Shown here one piece after another: positions 1 through 11,945 of a stretch of 64,000 nt of DNA. The stretch is taken from assembly GCA_907163375.1 (NCBI GenBank), contig CAJQUW010000478.1:168852-232851 (forward strand), given 5' to 3'. Source of the DNA: Prostheceraeus crozeri. Its lineage: Eukaryota; Platyhelminthes; Polycladida; Euryleptidae. The stretch's first letter is position 1. Every line of letters begins with the position of its first letter. Under the pieces are notes generated by a model. The model did not search any database, had not been told where the DNA came from, and saw only the letters and a list, made by a program, of their open reading frames with translations. The position numbers and the translations under genes were made by a program.

Positions 1-1
1 A

Positions 2-1580
2 TGGGCCAAAATTACAGAGAGGGTCAATTCAACCGGTAATTGCCAACGGACAGTCGTGGAAACAATGAAAAAATTCAAAAACATGAAGCAGAAAGTGAAG
101 GAACCAGTGGCAAAGGAAAACAAATCTGCGTGTATGACTGGTGGAGGACCTCTTATTTATGAAGTAAGTAAAGCATTTGATGAGTCCTTTCTGGAATTGC
201 ATGACCCAAACGCTAATTAAAGACCAATTCATTTTCAACCTAACAGTCTACCTTTCACTAATGTACGAGTAATTGTATAAAGTATTAGATAATGACATCT
301 ACATGTAAGACAGGGTTCCTACGCATTCTGAGTTTCAAACTTCCCTGATATTTCCCTGACCTTTCCCTGATACTAAGTAAATTGATTTTACCACTTATTC
401 ATCATTACGGGCAAATGTTCTATAAAATATTTCGTTAGAGAATAGCTTTAAGGACCTCTCTACCGTACACACATGATAAAATCTTAACGATTGTAAAATT
501 TGATCGGTCTATGGTTCAATAACGTCCATCCAATACTTTAAAAAAGAAAAATGTATCTAAAAATGCATCTTGCCAGAATATGATTACCGGTAAATATCTA
601 CATACCTACAGTAATATTCGTTTAACTCGTAACACATTTTGACAGTTAAAACGGAAAATTTAAGGTATTGGCGTTTAAATCTCAGTTGCCTATATATAAA
701 CTTATGCTATACGTTAATTACTCATTTTATATGTCTATTGTATTGCCTTTACGACAATAGTTATGTATTCATGTCAAATTAAGCATGTCAAACAAGTACG
801 CATGAAGGCAAAACTGGTTAACAGAGATTCCTGTTTTAGATAGGCTATAGAATTTGGGCCATTCACTCGATTTCTAGATTCAAAAGTAAATGAATAGGAC
901 GGTTAGTAGCTTCCCAGACAAAATTTCCCTGATGAAAGGGAGTGTGACAAATTTCCGTGATATTTCCAGGTCTGGAAAAATTTCAATTTCCCTAATTTTT
1001 TCCTTGACGTAGGAATCCTGGTAAGAACGTTTGATATAATTGTCATGTAATGTTATCTTTACAAACCCAGTTCATCAATTTAACAGATCTTGATATTCTC
1101 AACCAAGTTGTGATTGTATTTGTAGGTCAATATTATGTATAATGTAAAAACTTAAGTATAAAAAACAAAATTAATGTAACTTAATGGTACCTTACTGTAA
1201 CCAATGGAAAGTTGGGCCTATATTTTTACTATATGCATCTTTTCAGGTTGCTGAGGATGAAGAGGAGTTCGCGAGATCACTGCGCAATAACCCTTCCATC
1301 AAAGGTATTGACGGCTCCACAGAATCGTCATCTCAAGTCATTAGTCAGCATCCCTCTAAAAGACGACTTGCACGATCTGCATGTACGACTGCATCACAGG
1401 TATCGAAATTACAGATCCAAGTACTGCGGCTGCAAAAAAGGTAATCTACAATTAGAACGGCGTCAGCTGCTTCTGGAAATGCAGAATCTAAAGCGGAAGA
1501 AACGGATCTTTTTAAATGCTGCAACACAAACTGAACCAAATGTAGTTTTTGACAATGGAAACTCTTATCGCATTATGTGA
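2..1580 (+). pseudogene. Harbinger-associated Myb/SANT-like DNA-binding protein, 5' partial
   Basis: The frame open from base 2 carries the end of a Myb/SANT-like domain (Myb_DNA-bind_5 type): a W..I..RVNS core, a basic KKFKNMKQKVKE helix and the family signature TGGGP. Exon 1 ends at 163 with a perfect donor (GAA|GTAAGT); the acceptor TTTTCAG lies at 1240-1246 and exon 2 opens in phase with an acidic stretch (VAEDEEEF). A frameshift in the A-run near 1435-1442 separates this from a basic coiled-coil-like tail (LERRQLLLEMQNLKRKK) ending at 1580. In Harbinger elements this protein helps bring the nuclease to the element ends. The N-terminus lies outside the window. The intron holds a hAT-like element. 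Confidence 0.7.
311..1020. mobile_element. Short non-autonomous hAT-like element inside the Myb gene intron
   Basis: The ends are inverted: CAGGGTTCCTACG on the left and CGTAGGAATCCTG on the right. Flanking GTAAGA occurs on both sides (305-310 and 1021-1026), a 6-bp match that may be what remains of an 8-bp hAT duplication. Subterminal TTTCCCTGA-type words recur near both ends. No coding capacity is visible. CAGGG-type termini are typical of hAT elements; the class assignment is inference. Confidence 0.6.
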
Positions 1581-1988
1581 ATCACTTTTGTAATTAATAA
1601 GCTTGAACATGTGGAATTGAATATTGTTTTTTCCTTTTATCATACACACATGCATATGAAAAGGAATTTTTATTGCCATGAAAATCTAAACTTATTGTAT
1701 GTATGTATATTCTTAAATCTTTCACTAATCTTATTTTGTTTCACGAAAGAAGGCCTATTGCAAACTAGATATTATTAAGAAATTATTGATTGTTGAATTC
1801 CGGAATGCCTATATAGCTTTCAAATGATAGCCCTCTCATTAACGATTTATTATGATATTAATATAATGTCCACTTGTGACTAGAGTCCCCTATGATTAGT
1901 TTTACGAAGATAAATTCATTTTACATAACTTCTGTCTATCGTATATAGAATTCATAATGTCCTTTATCGTTTCTCCGTGCGTAGTTCA

Positions 1989-3641
1989 TTAAATGTGTGA
2001 CCAATGCATCAAAAATATAAATTCAATTAGTAACACACCAACTGTATCATTGAACATTATGATATACATTCCCAGATTGTGATACATTGAACATTTTAGG
2101 AGAAAAAAGTATCTATCAGAAACTCGCATGGTTGTGCCGCTCCGAGTGCGCCCATCATCTGCAGCATCGACTTGATCATCTTCCTCACTGTCAACTTCAT
2201 CATCCTCGAATTCTGGCATATTCATGTCTATTGCAATGTTGTGGAGAATCATTGCCGATAAAATTAAGGTTGGAACCTTTTCTGTTGGTACACGCATCTC
2301 ATCGTGAAGAATACGGAATCGTTTTTTCATTCCAAAAGCACACTCAATTGTTAGGCTACTCTCGTTCTTTTATGAGAAGTGTAGTGGTTTTCTTCACTCT
2401 AACTCCTTGGAATGGAGACTGGAGTCATCATCCAATTTCTACAGGGGTATCCATTGTCATCAAGTATAATTCCTTGTTTTCTGCCTGTCTCGAAATCATC
2501 CCACAGTTTTGTCTGCTTCAGAACAAAACTATCGTGGCAGCTACCGGGCCAACGAATTGATGCGAAAGTAAACTTTCGATTTGCATCACAAACAGCGCAG
2601 ACGTTTATTGATGGATAGTATTTTCTATTGATGCATTGGGATCTTCACGTGGCTGCTGATTCCGGACGTGTGTTCCGTCTATTGCTCCCACTACACGAGG
2701 AAATTGTGCGATTTCAAAGAACTTAGCTTGAGTCCTTGAGGTGTTGTCTGGCCATACGATGAACTCGTCTTTCTTAGCGATTAGAGCATTGCATACGCGG
2801 GTGACACACAAGCTAACCGTAGGCTGACTCAGATTTAAAGTATCAGCAACAGTAGCTTGGAGGGAAGAACTTCCTAAATAGCTTAAAGCTGCAAGAATTT
2901 GAATTTAAGGGGGGAATGGTCGTCCTTTGTTTGTCGAACATTTCAGATCATCGAATAATAGGTCCGTTAGGAAGTCAATGCCACCTGAAATAGAAATGAT
3001 ATGGTTGAATAACGGCTTACAACTGTGTTTAAGTCATTCACAGACTACATGAGTGATGTAATGTACGCTTGGTAGTAAATACCAGTTCGAAGTATTAAAT
3101 TGTTTAGGAAATGTAGGCCTAAGTAATACAAAAACAAAATTCTTCATGGGAAACATGGTAGCTTGGCGATTATAATGATAAAGATACATAATTGTCGATA
3201 TAGCACAAGTCCTTGTCAAATGATAACTTGTGTTTGATGCATGGCAAGGTAGCGCAAATTCTTTGACTTGAGACTCATTTTAGGCCTACAACATATATAG
3301 GTTTAGCAGTTATAATTTTTTCTGATGAATTATAATAAACTTATATTTTAATGCAAAAAAAGAACTATTACAAAATTCCCACAAGAATAAGCTGTTATAA
3401 TCGTATTCATGATTTAAGTAACAATATAGGGTAATTAGTACAAGGTCTGCGGCTATCTTTATATAGGCTAATAATCGTACTCGTAGGAAATCAAGATAGA
3501 GATATACTGACCTCTCGTAAAGCTGTAGCGGTTGATAATGTCCTTCTCCGATAAATTTCCATTTTCAATGTCGTTGGTTAGTATTTGATAATGTTTCGAC
3601 TTTCTCGAGTGTTGTATCGACACGTTCATATACGATGCCAT
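1989..3641 (-). pseudogene. Harbinger DDE nuclease (HARBI1-like), broken
   Basis: Exon 1 (3641-3512) starts at an ATG and ends at a donor-like GTCAGT; the acceptor TTTCAG precedes exon 2 at 2984. Exon 2 contains the HARBI1 hallmark FPRVVGAIDGTHV (first catalytic Asp), then, after frameshifts near 2620 and further on, RWPGSCHDS (second Asp region) and a C-terminal SAMILHNIAIDM segment characteristic of the family. An in-frame stop and several frame changes between 2900 and 2330 make it non-functional. The enzyme family is a DDE transposase acting with the Myb-like partner encoded convergently at 2-1580. The 3' boundary is approximate. Confidence 0.75.
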
Positions 3642-4276
3642 ATCGTGTTAATGATTGATTCTATAAGCTCACTCGAGAAAAATGTATAACGGGGTTTGCT
3701 TTCAAAGGCTAGCGGGGTTGTGATTCACTGAAGTTGTACACGAGATTTTTCTATTCATTGTTCTCACCAACTTAGACACCTCGATGGGAGTCTAACTTTT
3801 AACAAAAGAAACTTAGTTGCGAGCTAAACGACTATATGTCCGTATGCACCAACGCTGTTTAACTTTAGTCAGCGATTTAAGTCTGATATAGTCAATGACT
3901 AATAAAAATGACTAAGCACCAAATTGATCGCTGACTAAGTCTGTGATCAACAAAAGCGCTATGCACCAACAAATCTTATTGGTTAAATTGACGGTAATCA
4001 GTGTCTAAGTGAAACAGCCCCTACCCTTCATTAACCAAGCAACTTTGCATGTGCGCTCACAACTGATCGATCGTGATGCATCGATATAACGACTTCTACG
4101 AAGCGGAACGTCGTGGTGTACTAGGAAAGAGAAGAAAGATCAACGAAAGGCCCATCGATATATCATCCAAATATACAGACGAAGAATTCCGCCTTCGTTT
4201 TAGGCTTGGCAAGCCTACCTTCATGCTTCTCCTTGACATGATACGGGAGGAATTGACCGTTAGGAGTTGTCGCAAC

Positions 4277-6621
4277 CAGGGCTGTGGAGCCGATGCGTTA
4301 TCTCATCGGCTCCGGCTTCGGCTCCACGACACTGATGTGAAAGGCTCCGGCTCCGGCTCGGCTCCGGCTCCGGCTTTCTATCTATGCTGGTTATCCTGGA
4401 TCCGTTGAACGGGTTTTTTGGATAACGGTGTGGCCTTTAGAGGCTTGCTACAATCATCAAATTAGTTTTCATTAACAAGCAACGACTTAAGTTAATAATA
4501 AAAATGATAATAGCCTAATATAATGACAAATAACATACTTGTCATATATTTTTGCATGAATTGACTATCTCTGAAAGATAAAATAAAGTTATAGCCAGGA
4601 TTGGTTAAATTAGATAAAGATCTCCCGCACTGGCTAAATATAAATTGGCCTAGCCTGCAACCAGTCTACTACGAGGCTACATTAAATAAGACCACATGAG
4701 TGATGATGATATACCTAATTAGCCGTCACAGGGGCCGAATAGTAGTATAAGCTTTTTAACAAAGCTTGAATATGAAACTGGATAGCGTATGCCTCTAAAT
4801 AGCTTATAGGGCCTGTATCTACTCGAACATGGAAAGGGTATCGGCTATATAGCCAAATATACCGCATCAATAAAGATATCAATTGCTTTATTGAATATTA
4901 AAGTGTATATAGGCTAGCTTAGGTTGCTATTGTTATTTGTTATTGCCTTTATTCAATAGCCTGTTGGTCCATGAATAATATGATCGGTGGGTAGCCCACG
5001 ACTCATCATCTGTAGAAATTGTAATTTAGATAGCCTCATTGCAGTGTAGGCTAGAAATGTACAATTGAAAATTATACTTAAAAAAATTAAAATTATCTAA
5101 TTTAGGACAAGTTTTGTAATTCTATGCAGCATACTTAATAAGTTAAGGCTTAACTTACATTATATTAATTTCGTATTTTTTCATTATGTCGTAAAGTTGC
5201 ACTAAATAATTCATCAATGATTCATGTATATTATTATATTCAATTTATGTATAACACATTACCACTATTCCTCTGATGATGGTTAGGCTGATGAAATTGA
5301 ACTCGGAGTATCACACAGTATGTTGCAGGGTGCTATGCATAATAAAAATTTGACTGCGAGCACCGAGCAGAAATCCCATCTACTTTGCTAGCTTTCGAAT
5401 GCGCGTGCGGTTTAATGTCACAGACAATAGAAAAGGGAGGTCAAAAGGCGCCTTTATTGAGAGCGTCTCAGTCTTTTTTTATTGTTAACACATAAGTCAG
5501 CATGATATCAGCATAAAGTGTTGACAGACGGAAAAAATAATAATGAAAATTCTTGAAATCCACAGGTCTATGACATTTGGGGAAATATTATTACACGATA
5601 CGGCTCTTGTGCAGTCCTCCCCCCCCATTTTTTTCTCTGGTCAAAAGATGCAGCACCATTGGATGTCCGTTTCAGCATCACCGGTTTGAGTGAAGCATTC
5701 CGTGCTGTTGTAAAAATCTACGTGGGTAATTGCGATGTCATGGTCGCAAACTTCGTCAGCAAGTCAACATTGTAATTTGCCTTCGGGTTTTTTGCATTGA
5801 AATATACCCTTTGAATTTTGAAAGTCAAAGGAAATTCATTGTGAATGAGATACCTTTAAAATAATAGGGCGCTACTAGAAGTGGCTGGGTCGCTTATTGC
5901 TATAGCCATGTGAGGACTTGTAGTCAGGTCATTCGTGTCAGTGTGAAGAGTTATCCCTCCAATCAAAATTGATCAAATTGAATAATCGATTGTTTTGAAA
6001 AATGTAGGTGGGGGGACTGCACAAGAGCCTACAATACAATCTAAGGAAATTGGCATTGTCACAGATGCCAGTAGCTTCTGCCAGTAGCCATACCGATAGA
6101 TGATAGCCTACATAGTAACCGTATTAGATTTAAGACATTGCGCAAGAAATGTAGCTATATTATCTTTGCTGACTGAACTGGAAAATGTGTACATAAATGA
6201 CTGGCGACTTGTCTCTAGGAATCTACAATCATCTAGTTAGCATGCATATAACAAGTCTTCAAATTAATGGATTTTGGAGAATACGTTGTCAATATGGAAA
6301 TTAGTCTTACGAAACATATGCAATAAAAAAATATTACACATGTGTGTAAATATATAATAAATATAGTACAAAAGAAGGCGGCAACTGCAAAGAAAGATAT
6401 CGTGGAGGACAGATCATTGGTATACTTAAAAGACATATCTTTAGATTTCAAATGATTTAATTTTTTTATGATGCCAATTAATAACTTTCAAAATTCTAGA
6501 TTTATATCAAAGCTCAAACTATCGGAGCCGGAGCCGGGCCGGAGCCTTTGTGATAAATCGGCTCCGGCTCCGACCAAAACCATCGGCTCCTTAAGGCTCC
6601 GGCTCCGGCTCCACAGCCCTG
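4277..6621. mobile_element. Non-autonomous hAT-type element with GGCTCC-rich ends, 2345 bp
   Basis: It begins CAGGGCTGTGGAGCC and ends GGCTCCACAGCCCTG, inverted ends of hAT type followed inward by GGCTCC repeats on both sides. The flanks are a perfect 8-bp duplication, GTCGCAAC, at 4269-4276 and 6622-6629. Both facts fit hAT transposition. No transposase is recognisable inside; short frames at 6233-6451 and 6468-6701 are not convincing. It interrupts the nuclease gene of Harbinger element 2 and itself contains a further inverted-repeat element at 5601-6029. Confidence 0.85.
5601..6029. mobile_element. MITE-like insertion nested in the hAT element
   Basis: The left end GGCTCTTGTGCAGTCC, followed by a C-run, is matched in inverted orientation by the right end, which is GGACTGCACAAGAGCC preceded by a G-run. 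TA flanks both sides, suggesting a TA duplication (TAC is also possible). About 430 bp, no coding capacity. Confidence 0.65.
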
Positions 6622-6663
6622 GTCGCAACAATCCAACATCTGTCCAACTTCAGCTCCTCATAA

Positions 6664-8412
6664 AGGTAAGGTCAGACATGAGAGAAGAAACTGATAGTTG
6701 ACCTCGAATTACCAATGTTAGCTGCGAGAGGCCGGTCAGACTGGAGAGAGGGCTCTCATGAAAAGTGCTACCCCTCATTCTCACGCGTCGCCCCTCGACT
6801 TATTTCTGACTTTGCGAGTGACTAGAAATGTACCTGAGAGCTCACTCGCAAGCCTTGTCACACTGTACCTATGAGGTAGCGGATATTTCGAAGAACGCTT
6901 CTATAATTAGCTTCAAAACACAACTAGCAAGTTGTGTTGCGGTCAGACTGTGCGAGAGTTAGCTGATAGTAGCTCCCTTCAGCCAATTTCTTCTTCATAT
7001 ATCGTCATGAAGGATAGACGGCAGCAAGCTGCGGCTATTATCACCATTCTGCGAAAAAGATCATCGACAAAACGGAGAAGTTGCTGGGTTCGTGAATAGA
7101 TTTCGGAACGGATAACATAGATATAGTAGAGAGAAACATCCTCGCGCAGCTCTGCGAACATTTGCCGAGCTTCACAAATTATCGTTGATGTCCCCGGGTT
7201 GAAAAAACTAGGTATTATTGTTAAAAAGTTTCTTGTTTTTTCTACTTGCTACAATTGCTAAATTTGTTATATTTTTTGTATGCACTGCTAGTCGTAAGAA
7301 ATGTTTGTTAAATTCTTGAAAAAAAATATTAAAACATACAAATGCTGCATTTGCTTGACTTCATAATTACTTTAATCAAAATTAGTAAATACTAATAATA
7401 GTAAATAGATGAAGAATTTAGATGATAGGCCTAATGATTCTGTATCACACTAAATAATCTGACACTAATATAAAATAACTGAGCCGTTATCTTGCATTGT
7501 AAGGCATTATTTTGCCACATCTTTAAAAACATTATCCGTTACGTCGAAGAAATAACAAATTATCATGGTTTTCATAATACCGTCTTTTCCTAATAGGGGC
7601 CTAACGGTTATGAAATAACGAATAAAAGTGGTGCTATTTTTAAATCGGACATAGAGTAAATTCGGGAAGAGGATAATGCACCTTTATTGCTAATCATCGG
7701 TACAGCGTGCCGTCTTACATCCATTAATAACACGACAGCAGTAAAAACTGTCGTGTGCTGTTCTCATAATTATATAAACAAGGATTCCGCTGTATTCAAT
7801 CAACACTCAAAAGTGCATATCAATCAGAAGTGCTGTCCAGCCACAGATTTAGAGCGTTAGCAAGCGAAGTGATAAATACTTTTGATACATTTGATAAATA
7901 CTTAAAATTTTTATGAACGTGTTGTCAAGGATGGGGCAAGCCGGGTCATTAATACGACTTTGATGTATGTGGAGGAGGGGAGCAGCAGTAGGCCTACCCT
8001 TTTGCTCTGAGAACACGATCGGGAGTCGGAACTCTCAGAAAAGTTGAACCGCGTTCTACTTTTGCTGATAGATCGTGGAAATCTCATTCAGAGCTATCAA
8101 GGTAGTACACACACTACAGAGAAACTTGATGGAGTTGAACTAGCAGGCATTCTAGCAGTCTGTAGCAGAAGTCTCTATCAAGACGCTGTCACACTATCTC
8201 TCAACTAACCGAGCGCCCCGCTCCGACCGGTCGCCCCTCATTAATGACTGCCAACAAAGTTAGTAGCTCGCAGGAGGGTGCCAGACTACGTTTAGTTACT
8301 CGCAGTAACATTTTGATTGACATTAGAAATCCGCCTTGGAATCACTAATTCTGACTGCTGATTGGTTGACTGCCTCACTCTCAGCTTCTAGCTCTCATGT
8401 CTGACCGTACCT
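6664..8412. mobile_element. Non-autonomous element with TAA duplication, 1749 bp
   Basis: The left end reads AGGTAAGGTCAGACATGAGAG and the reverse complement of the right end AGGTACGGTCAGACATGAGAG. The flanks are TAA at 6661-6663 and 8413-8415; deleting the element and one TAA rejoins the codons of the Harbinger nuclease gene in the family-typical LLITLRF segment. A 3-bp TWA duplication is the signature of PIF/Harbinger transposition, so this is probably a Harbinger-mobilised passenger. Further copies of the GGTCAGAC/GTCTGACC word occur inside. No transposase gene is visible; a perfect 8-bp-stem hairpin lies at about 7733-7757. Confidence 0.75.
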
Positions 8413-9699
8413 TAACACTTCGTTTCTTTCCAACCGGCTCTTTTTCAACTAACCGATGGGGATTTGTTTGGAGTGCACCAGACTACAGTGTGTCGCATAG
8501 TGCATCGAGTAACCGCTATCATAGCTGAGAAAGGAGATACATATATAAACTTCCCAAACTCTTCCGAGCAAAACGTCGAACGTTGCAATTTTTATAATTT
8601 ATTTGGATTCCCAGGCATCATTGGAGCAGTTGATGGAACCCATATTAAGATCGAAAAGCCTGGAGGAGCGGCATCAGAACTATACAGGAATCGAAAAGAT
8701 TTTTTTTCAATCAACACTCAAGTCATGTGTGACAGCAGACTAAAAATCAGAGATTTGGTTGTGCGATGGTATGGTAGCGCCCATGATTCAAGAATTTTTC
8801 GAAATTCGAGTTTGAGTAATAGGCTCGAATGTTTGCCTTCAGGATTCTGGCTTCTGGGTGACTCAGACTACCATGTCTCCCCCATATCTTGACCCCTTTT
8901 TGCGTCCTAGTTCTCGTGGGGAAGAAGCTTACAACAAAGCTCACTGCAAGGCAAGAAATGTCGTGGAGCGCTGCATTGGAGTTTGGAAACGTCGCTTTCC
9001 CCAGTCATCAAGTATGGTTTATGGGCGCATATTTCTCGATGCCCTGCAATTATAGTAGCAACAGCTGTTCTTCACAACATGGCAATTGACGAAAAAGATC
9101 CTGACTTTGGAGAAGACGATTCTATTGACTTGCACGAAATAGTTTCTCACTCGATAACTGGATCTGGATGTAACGCCATCCGTAACTCGATAGCCTCCCA
9201 GTATTCCTCTTGATCATTTATATTTAGCATTTTCAATGTACATGTAAAATGTATGTATGTAAATCCACATGTAAACTTGTGTTGATTACATGATTGACAA
9301 ATGGATTCTCTTGTTTTTTTATACTTTCTAACGGGTGACACATACAAGTTTTACTGAACTGTACTTTGTATTGCACCAAGTAGTGTAGTCCTGAACTGTA
9401 GTGTAGTACATGAATAGGCTAGACATGAGAAGATATGAGATGGAAGATGCGTAGGCCTAGGCTATTATCAGATATTTAATGGTTTCAATGTTCCACAGAT
9501 AACATGCAGATTATAAAGGGAGAGTATACGGTATTCCATCACCAAAAATACGTAGCATGATTATGATCGTTGGGCACAATACTTGTGCACTCTATATAGT
9601 ATATAGCTCGAAGCAAGAAATCAAAAGATCTTTCTTTGTGTCGGATTTTTTTATTCCAGTAAAACTACAGTATAACAGAGACATCACTTGTTCAGTAGA

Positions 9700-11370
9700 T
9701 CACTCATCTTTAAAACGCTGTCGTTTCTCTTGTAAAAATATCATTTTTGCGCGATAATATTCTTGCTTTAAGCGAATTGCCACGAGTTGTTCTTTCTTTT
9801 CTTCTGACATCATTTGAAGAAGATGCTGCTGGTATGTGTTCAAAACGCGCTTGCGTAAGTTTCGTGAAGGCTTGCAGGCAGATATTGGCACAACGTTCTG
9901 CTCACGATCCGCATTGCTTGAGCCTGCAATTTAAATAAGAGGATGCGAAGTTTCAATAAAAAGGTGCAGCATGTGGGATGCACCGTACAAACTAATTTTG
10001 ATTTTTAATTAGGGTCCTACTGATAGGCTTTATCACTCTAACTTAAATAATGCTTTTATTTTCTAGCACCATATTTTACTTACCGGATACACCCATTGCT
10101 GTTGGTTCCATTGTGTTTTCTTGTTTGTTATCATCATCCGTCCCATTGTTAGCTGCAATGACATTGTACAAACAATGAAGACATGTCAAAATTATTGCTC
10201 TTCATTTTAAAATTATCATGCAAAAAGAAAACCCTTCCATCATTATACCATGTTAAAATTATCCAATGAATTGATTGAAATAAATTTGAAGTTACCGTAA
10301 AACCTCTATTTGAACGGCACCTCTAGTATAACGGCAGTCTGGAGGAGGAGTTGAAAAATTGAATGGCATCATCTAATTGAACGTCACCTCTAATTAAACG
10401 GCAGTGCGGGGAAATGTTCGAAAAATAGAGCGGCATGCCATTGTAATAGAGGTTTTACAGTATTCTTAATTACTATTAATGAGGCAAATAAATTACTTAT
10501 GACTTATGACTTACTATATATTAATACATACAGGCGTTAAACTTAAATTTTCAATAATAGCTATGAAGCATTTTATATGATATACATAGAATTTGGTAGG
10601 CCTACCTTTCAGTTTCTGTAGGCCTACAATTTCTGTCATAAAGAGTGCATGGGCCTACATACATTGTGCCAAGTATTGCTTGAAAACAATGTCAAAGTAC
10701 ATCATACTTATAGCGTATTATTATCACAATCATTTCAGAAAACTCAATACTTACTTACCATCAGTTGGTGACGTGTTTTCAACCTTGACAGAGACTCCGA
10801 AGTCGACTTCATAATCCTCCGCATCACCCTCATCAGCAGATTGAAGTAATTGAAGTAGATATTGGCCAGGACGGTCAGCGACAGCGTCAACTCGGTCGAG
10901 AGTATTTGCTTTTGATGTACACGCATCTTTCGGCGAAGAGTCCAGTACATATATAGCTCGATCACAATCAAAGGTGTTTATCAAGTCGGATGGAGCATGA
11001 AGCTGTTCTGCAGGTACAATGTTTAGAACTCTTTCTGTGAGAGGAGATATCTCAACCCTTGATGGGCCACCACCGGTTCCGCGACAGTCTTTTTTTCTTT
11101 TCTGTTATTGTTTTCTTTGCATCTTGTTTTGTTCTCCTCCAAAATTCCTTCAGCTCTTTGCTTGACCTCTGTCCAACACCTATCGCATTGAATTCTTCCT
11201 CGATTGCTTTCCAAGCGTTTATTTTTCTTTGCACCATTGGACCATGAGTACTTTTGTTTTCTATTATGTTCATTCTCTGCGGATTTAGCAATTCAATCAA
11301 TGTTGACTGTTCGATACTAGTGAAATTTTTGGCCCTTTTTCATTTTTGTTTTCTCCTCAGACACGCTCAT
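9700..11370 (-). pseudogene. Harbinger-associated Myb/SANT-like protein, three exons, frameshifted
   Basis: ATG at 11370 (MSVSEEKTKMKKG). Exon 1 (11370-10759) holds the Myb/SANT-like domain with MVQRKINAWKAIEEEFN and FWRRTKQDAKKTITEKKK, followed by the TGGGP signature; frame changes near 11330 and 11090 break it. The donor is GTAAGT at 10758. Exon 2 (10152-10084) is bounded by TTGCAG and GTAAGT, exon 3 (9923-9700) by an ATTGCAG acceptor and the stop. The tail is basic and helical (LKQEYYRAKMIFLQEKRQRFK). The splice signals are excellent, so the gene structure is secure even though the copy is broken. It is the partner of the nuclease at 4076-9213. Confidence 0.75.
10295..10460. mobile_element. 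166-bp MITE with pogo/mariner-type ends
   Basis: The left end CCGTAAAACCTCTATT is matched in inverted orientation by AATAGAGGTTTTACAG on the right, with TA on each side (10293-10294 and 10461-10462). The interior repeats words such as GAACGGCACCTCTA. It lies in intron 1 of the Harbinger Myb-like gene. TA duplication and GTAAAACCTCTATT ends are common among Tc1/mariner/pogo MITEs. Confidence 0.75.
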
Positions 11371-11945
11371 GATGCAAGAAGCTAATTTATGAAGATAACT
11401 GGCTAAGGGGCGGAAGCGAAAGCTAATGAATGAGTGAAACGGTCGCTTATGAGCGCAGGCCGATGCATTATCAGTAGAGTGACAAATTGCTTTCTTGATG
11501 CGAGATTGAAAGGTGGATTTGCATTGTGTGAGAAAAAACAATGATCACGGTGCAGTTATTTACTCTATTGAGCGACTGGCTTCGTCTGCATCGAGTGAAT
11601 GACTCACTCAGTGCCGAAGGAGTGATAACCTGAGAATTCCACTGTCTTCATTCGAAGTCATACATTCCTCGACGCTACCAAGTTGTGTTCATGGGAACTT
11701 AAAATTTTACAACGCGTCCAAGATGAAAGTCTGCTAAACACTTTCTTCCAGATGACCTCTGTAAAGAACAAATCCTTCGAAAGTCATTGATTAGCTAGTC
11801 AGTGACTAATTTCATTCATCAAAATTGGTGCTTATACCTTTTCTAATCGTTGACTTTCTTGCTATTTAGCAAGTCATTGATTAAGTGGTCGTTTAACGAA
11901 TGTTGGTGCATACGGCTGTAAGTCAGCAACTAAGTTTTCTCTCGG

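Larger units (their letters stand above)
1..3807. mobile_element. PIF/Harbinger element 1, left end beyond the window
   Basis: Two genes in convergent orientation, a Myb/SANT-like gene on the plus strand and a DDE nuclease on the minus strand, are the usual two-gene content of PIF/Harbinger elements. The left end is cut off by the window. The right end is not resolved; I place it before the terminal-repeat-like sequence of element 2 that begins near 3808. Both genes contain frameshifts, so this copy looks inactive. Confidence 0.6.
4076..9213 (+). pseudogene. Harbinger DDE nuclease split by two transposon insertions
   Basis: The gene starts at ATG 4076 (MHRYNDFYEAERRG). The 5' exon is interrupted at 4277 by a hAT-type element and resumes at 6630; it is interrupted again at 6664 by an element with TAA duplication and resumes at 8416. 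After a one-base frameshift near 8459 the frame continues with VHQTTVCRIVHRV (helix-turn-helix region), FPGIIGAVDGTHI (first catalytic Asp), YRNRKDFFSINTQ, YGSAHDSRIF (second Asp) and WLLGDS; a frameshift near 8865-8890 precedes KARNVVERCIGVWKRRF and the C-terminal AVLHNMAID (stop 9211-9213). Removing the insertions in thought leaves an ordinary HARBI1-type order, so the insertions post-date the element. Confidence 0.8.
3808..11945. mobile_element. PIF/Harbinger element 2, about 8.1 kb including nested insertions
   Basis: Inverted ends are recognisable: the left end near 3808-3950 and the reverse complement of 11780-11945 share ACTTAGTTGC, CCGTATGCACCAAC, GTTTAAC-like and AAGCACCAA blocks in the same order. 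Inside, a plus-strand nuclease gene and a minus-strand three-exon Myb-like gene converge. The exact termini and target duplication are not resolved; AT-rich repeats (GGCATTATTAATA at about 11944 and 12007) sit just outside the right end. Elements 1 and 2 lie with their nuclease sides facing each other. Confidence 0.65.

Noticed and set aside
7733-7757. Hairpin as a terminator
   Set aside because: The setting is eukaryotic and no T-run or upstream gene supports that role.
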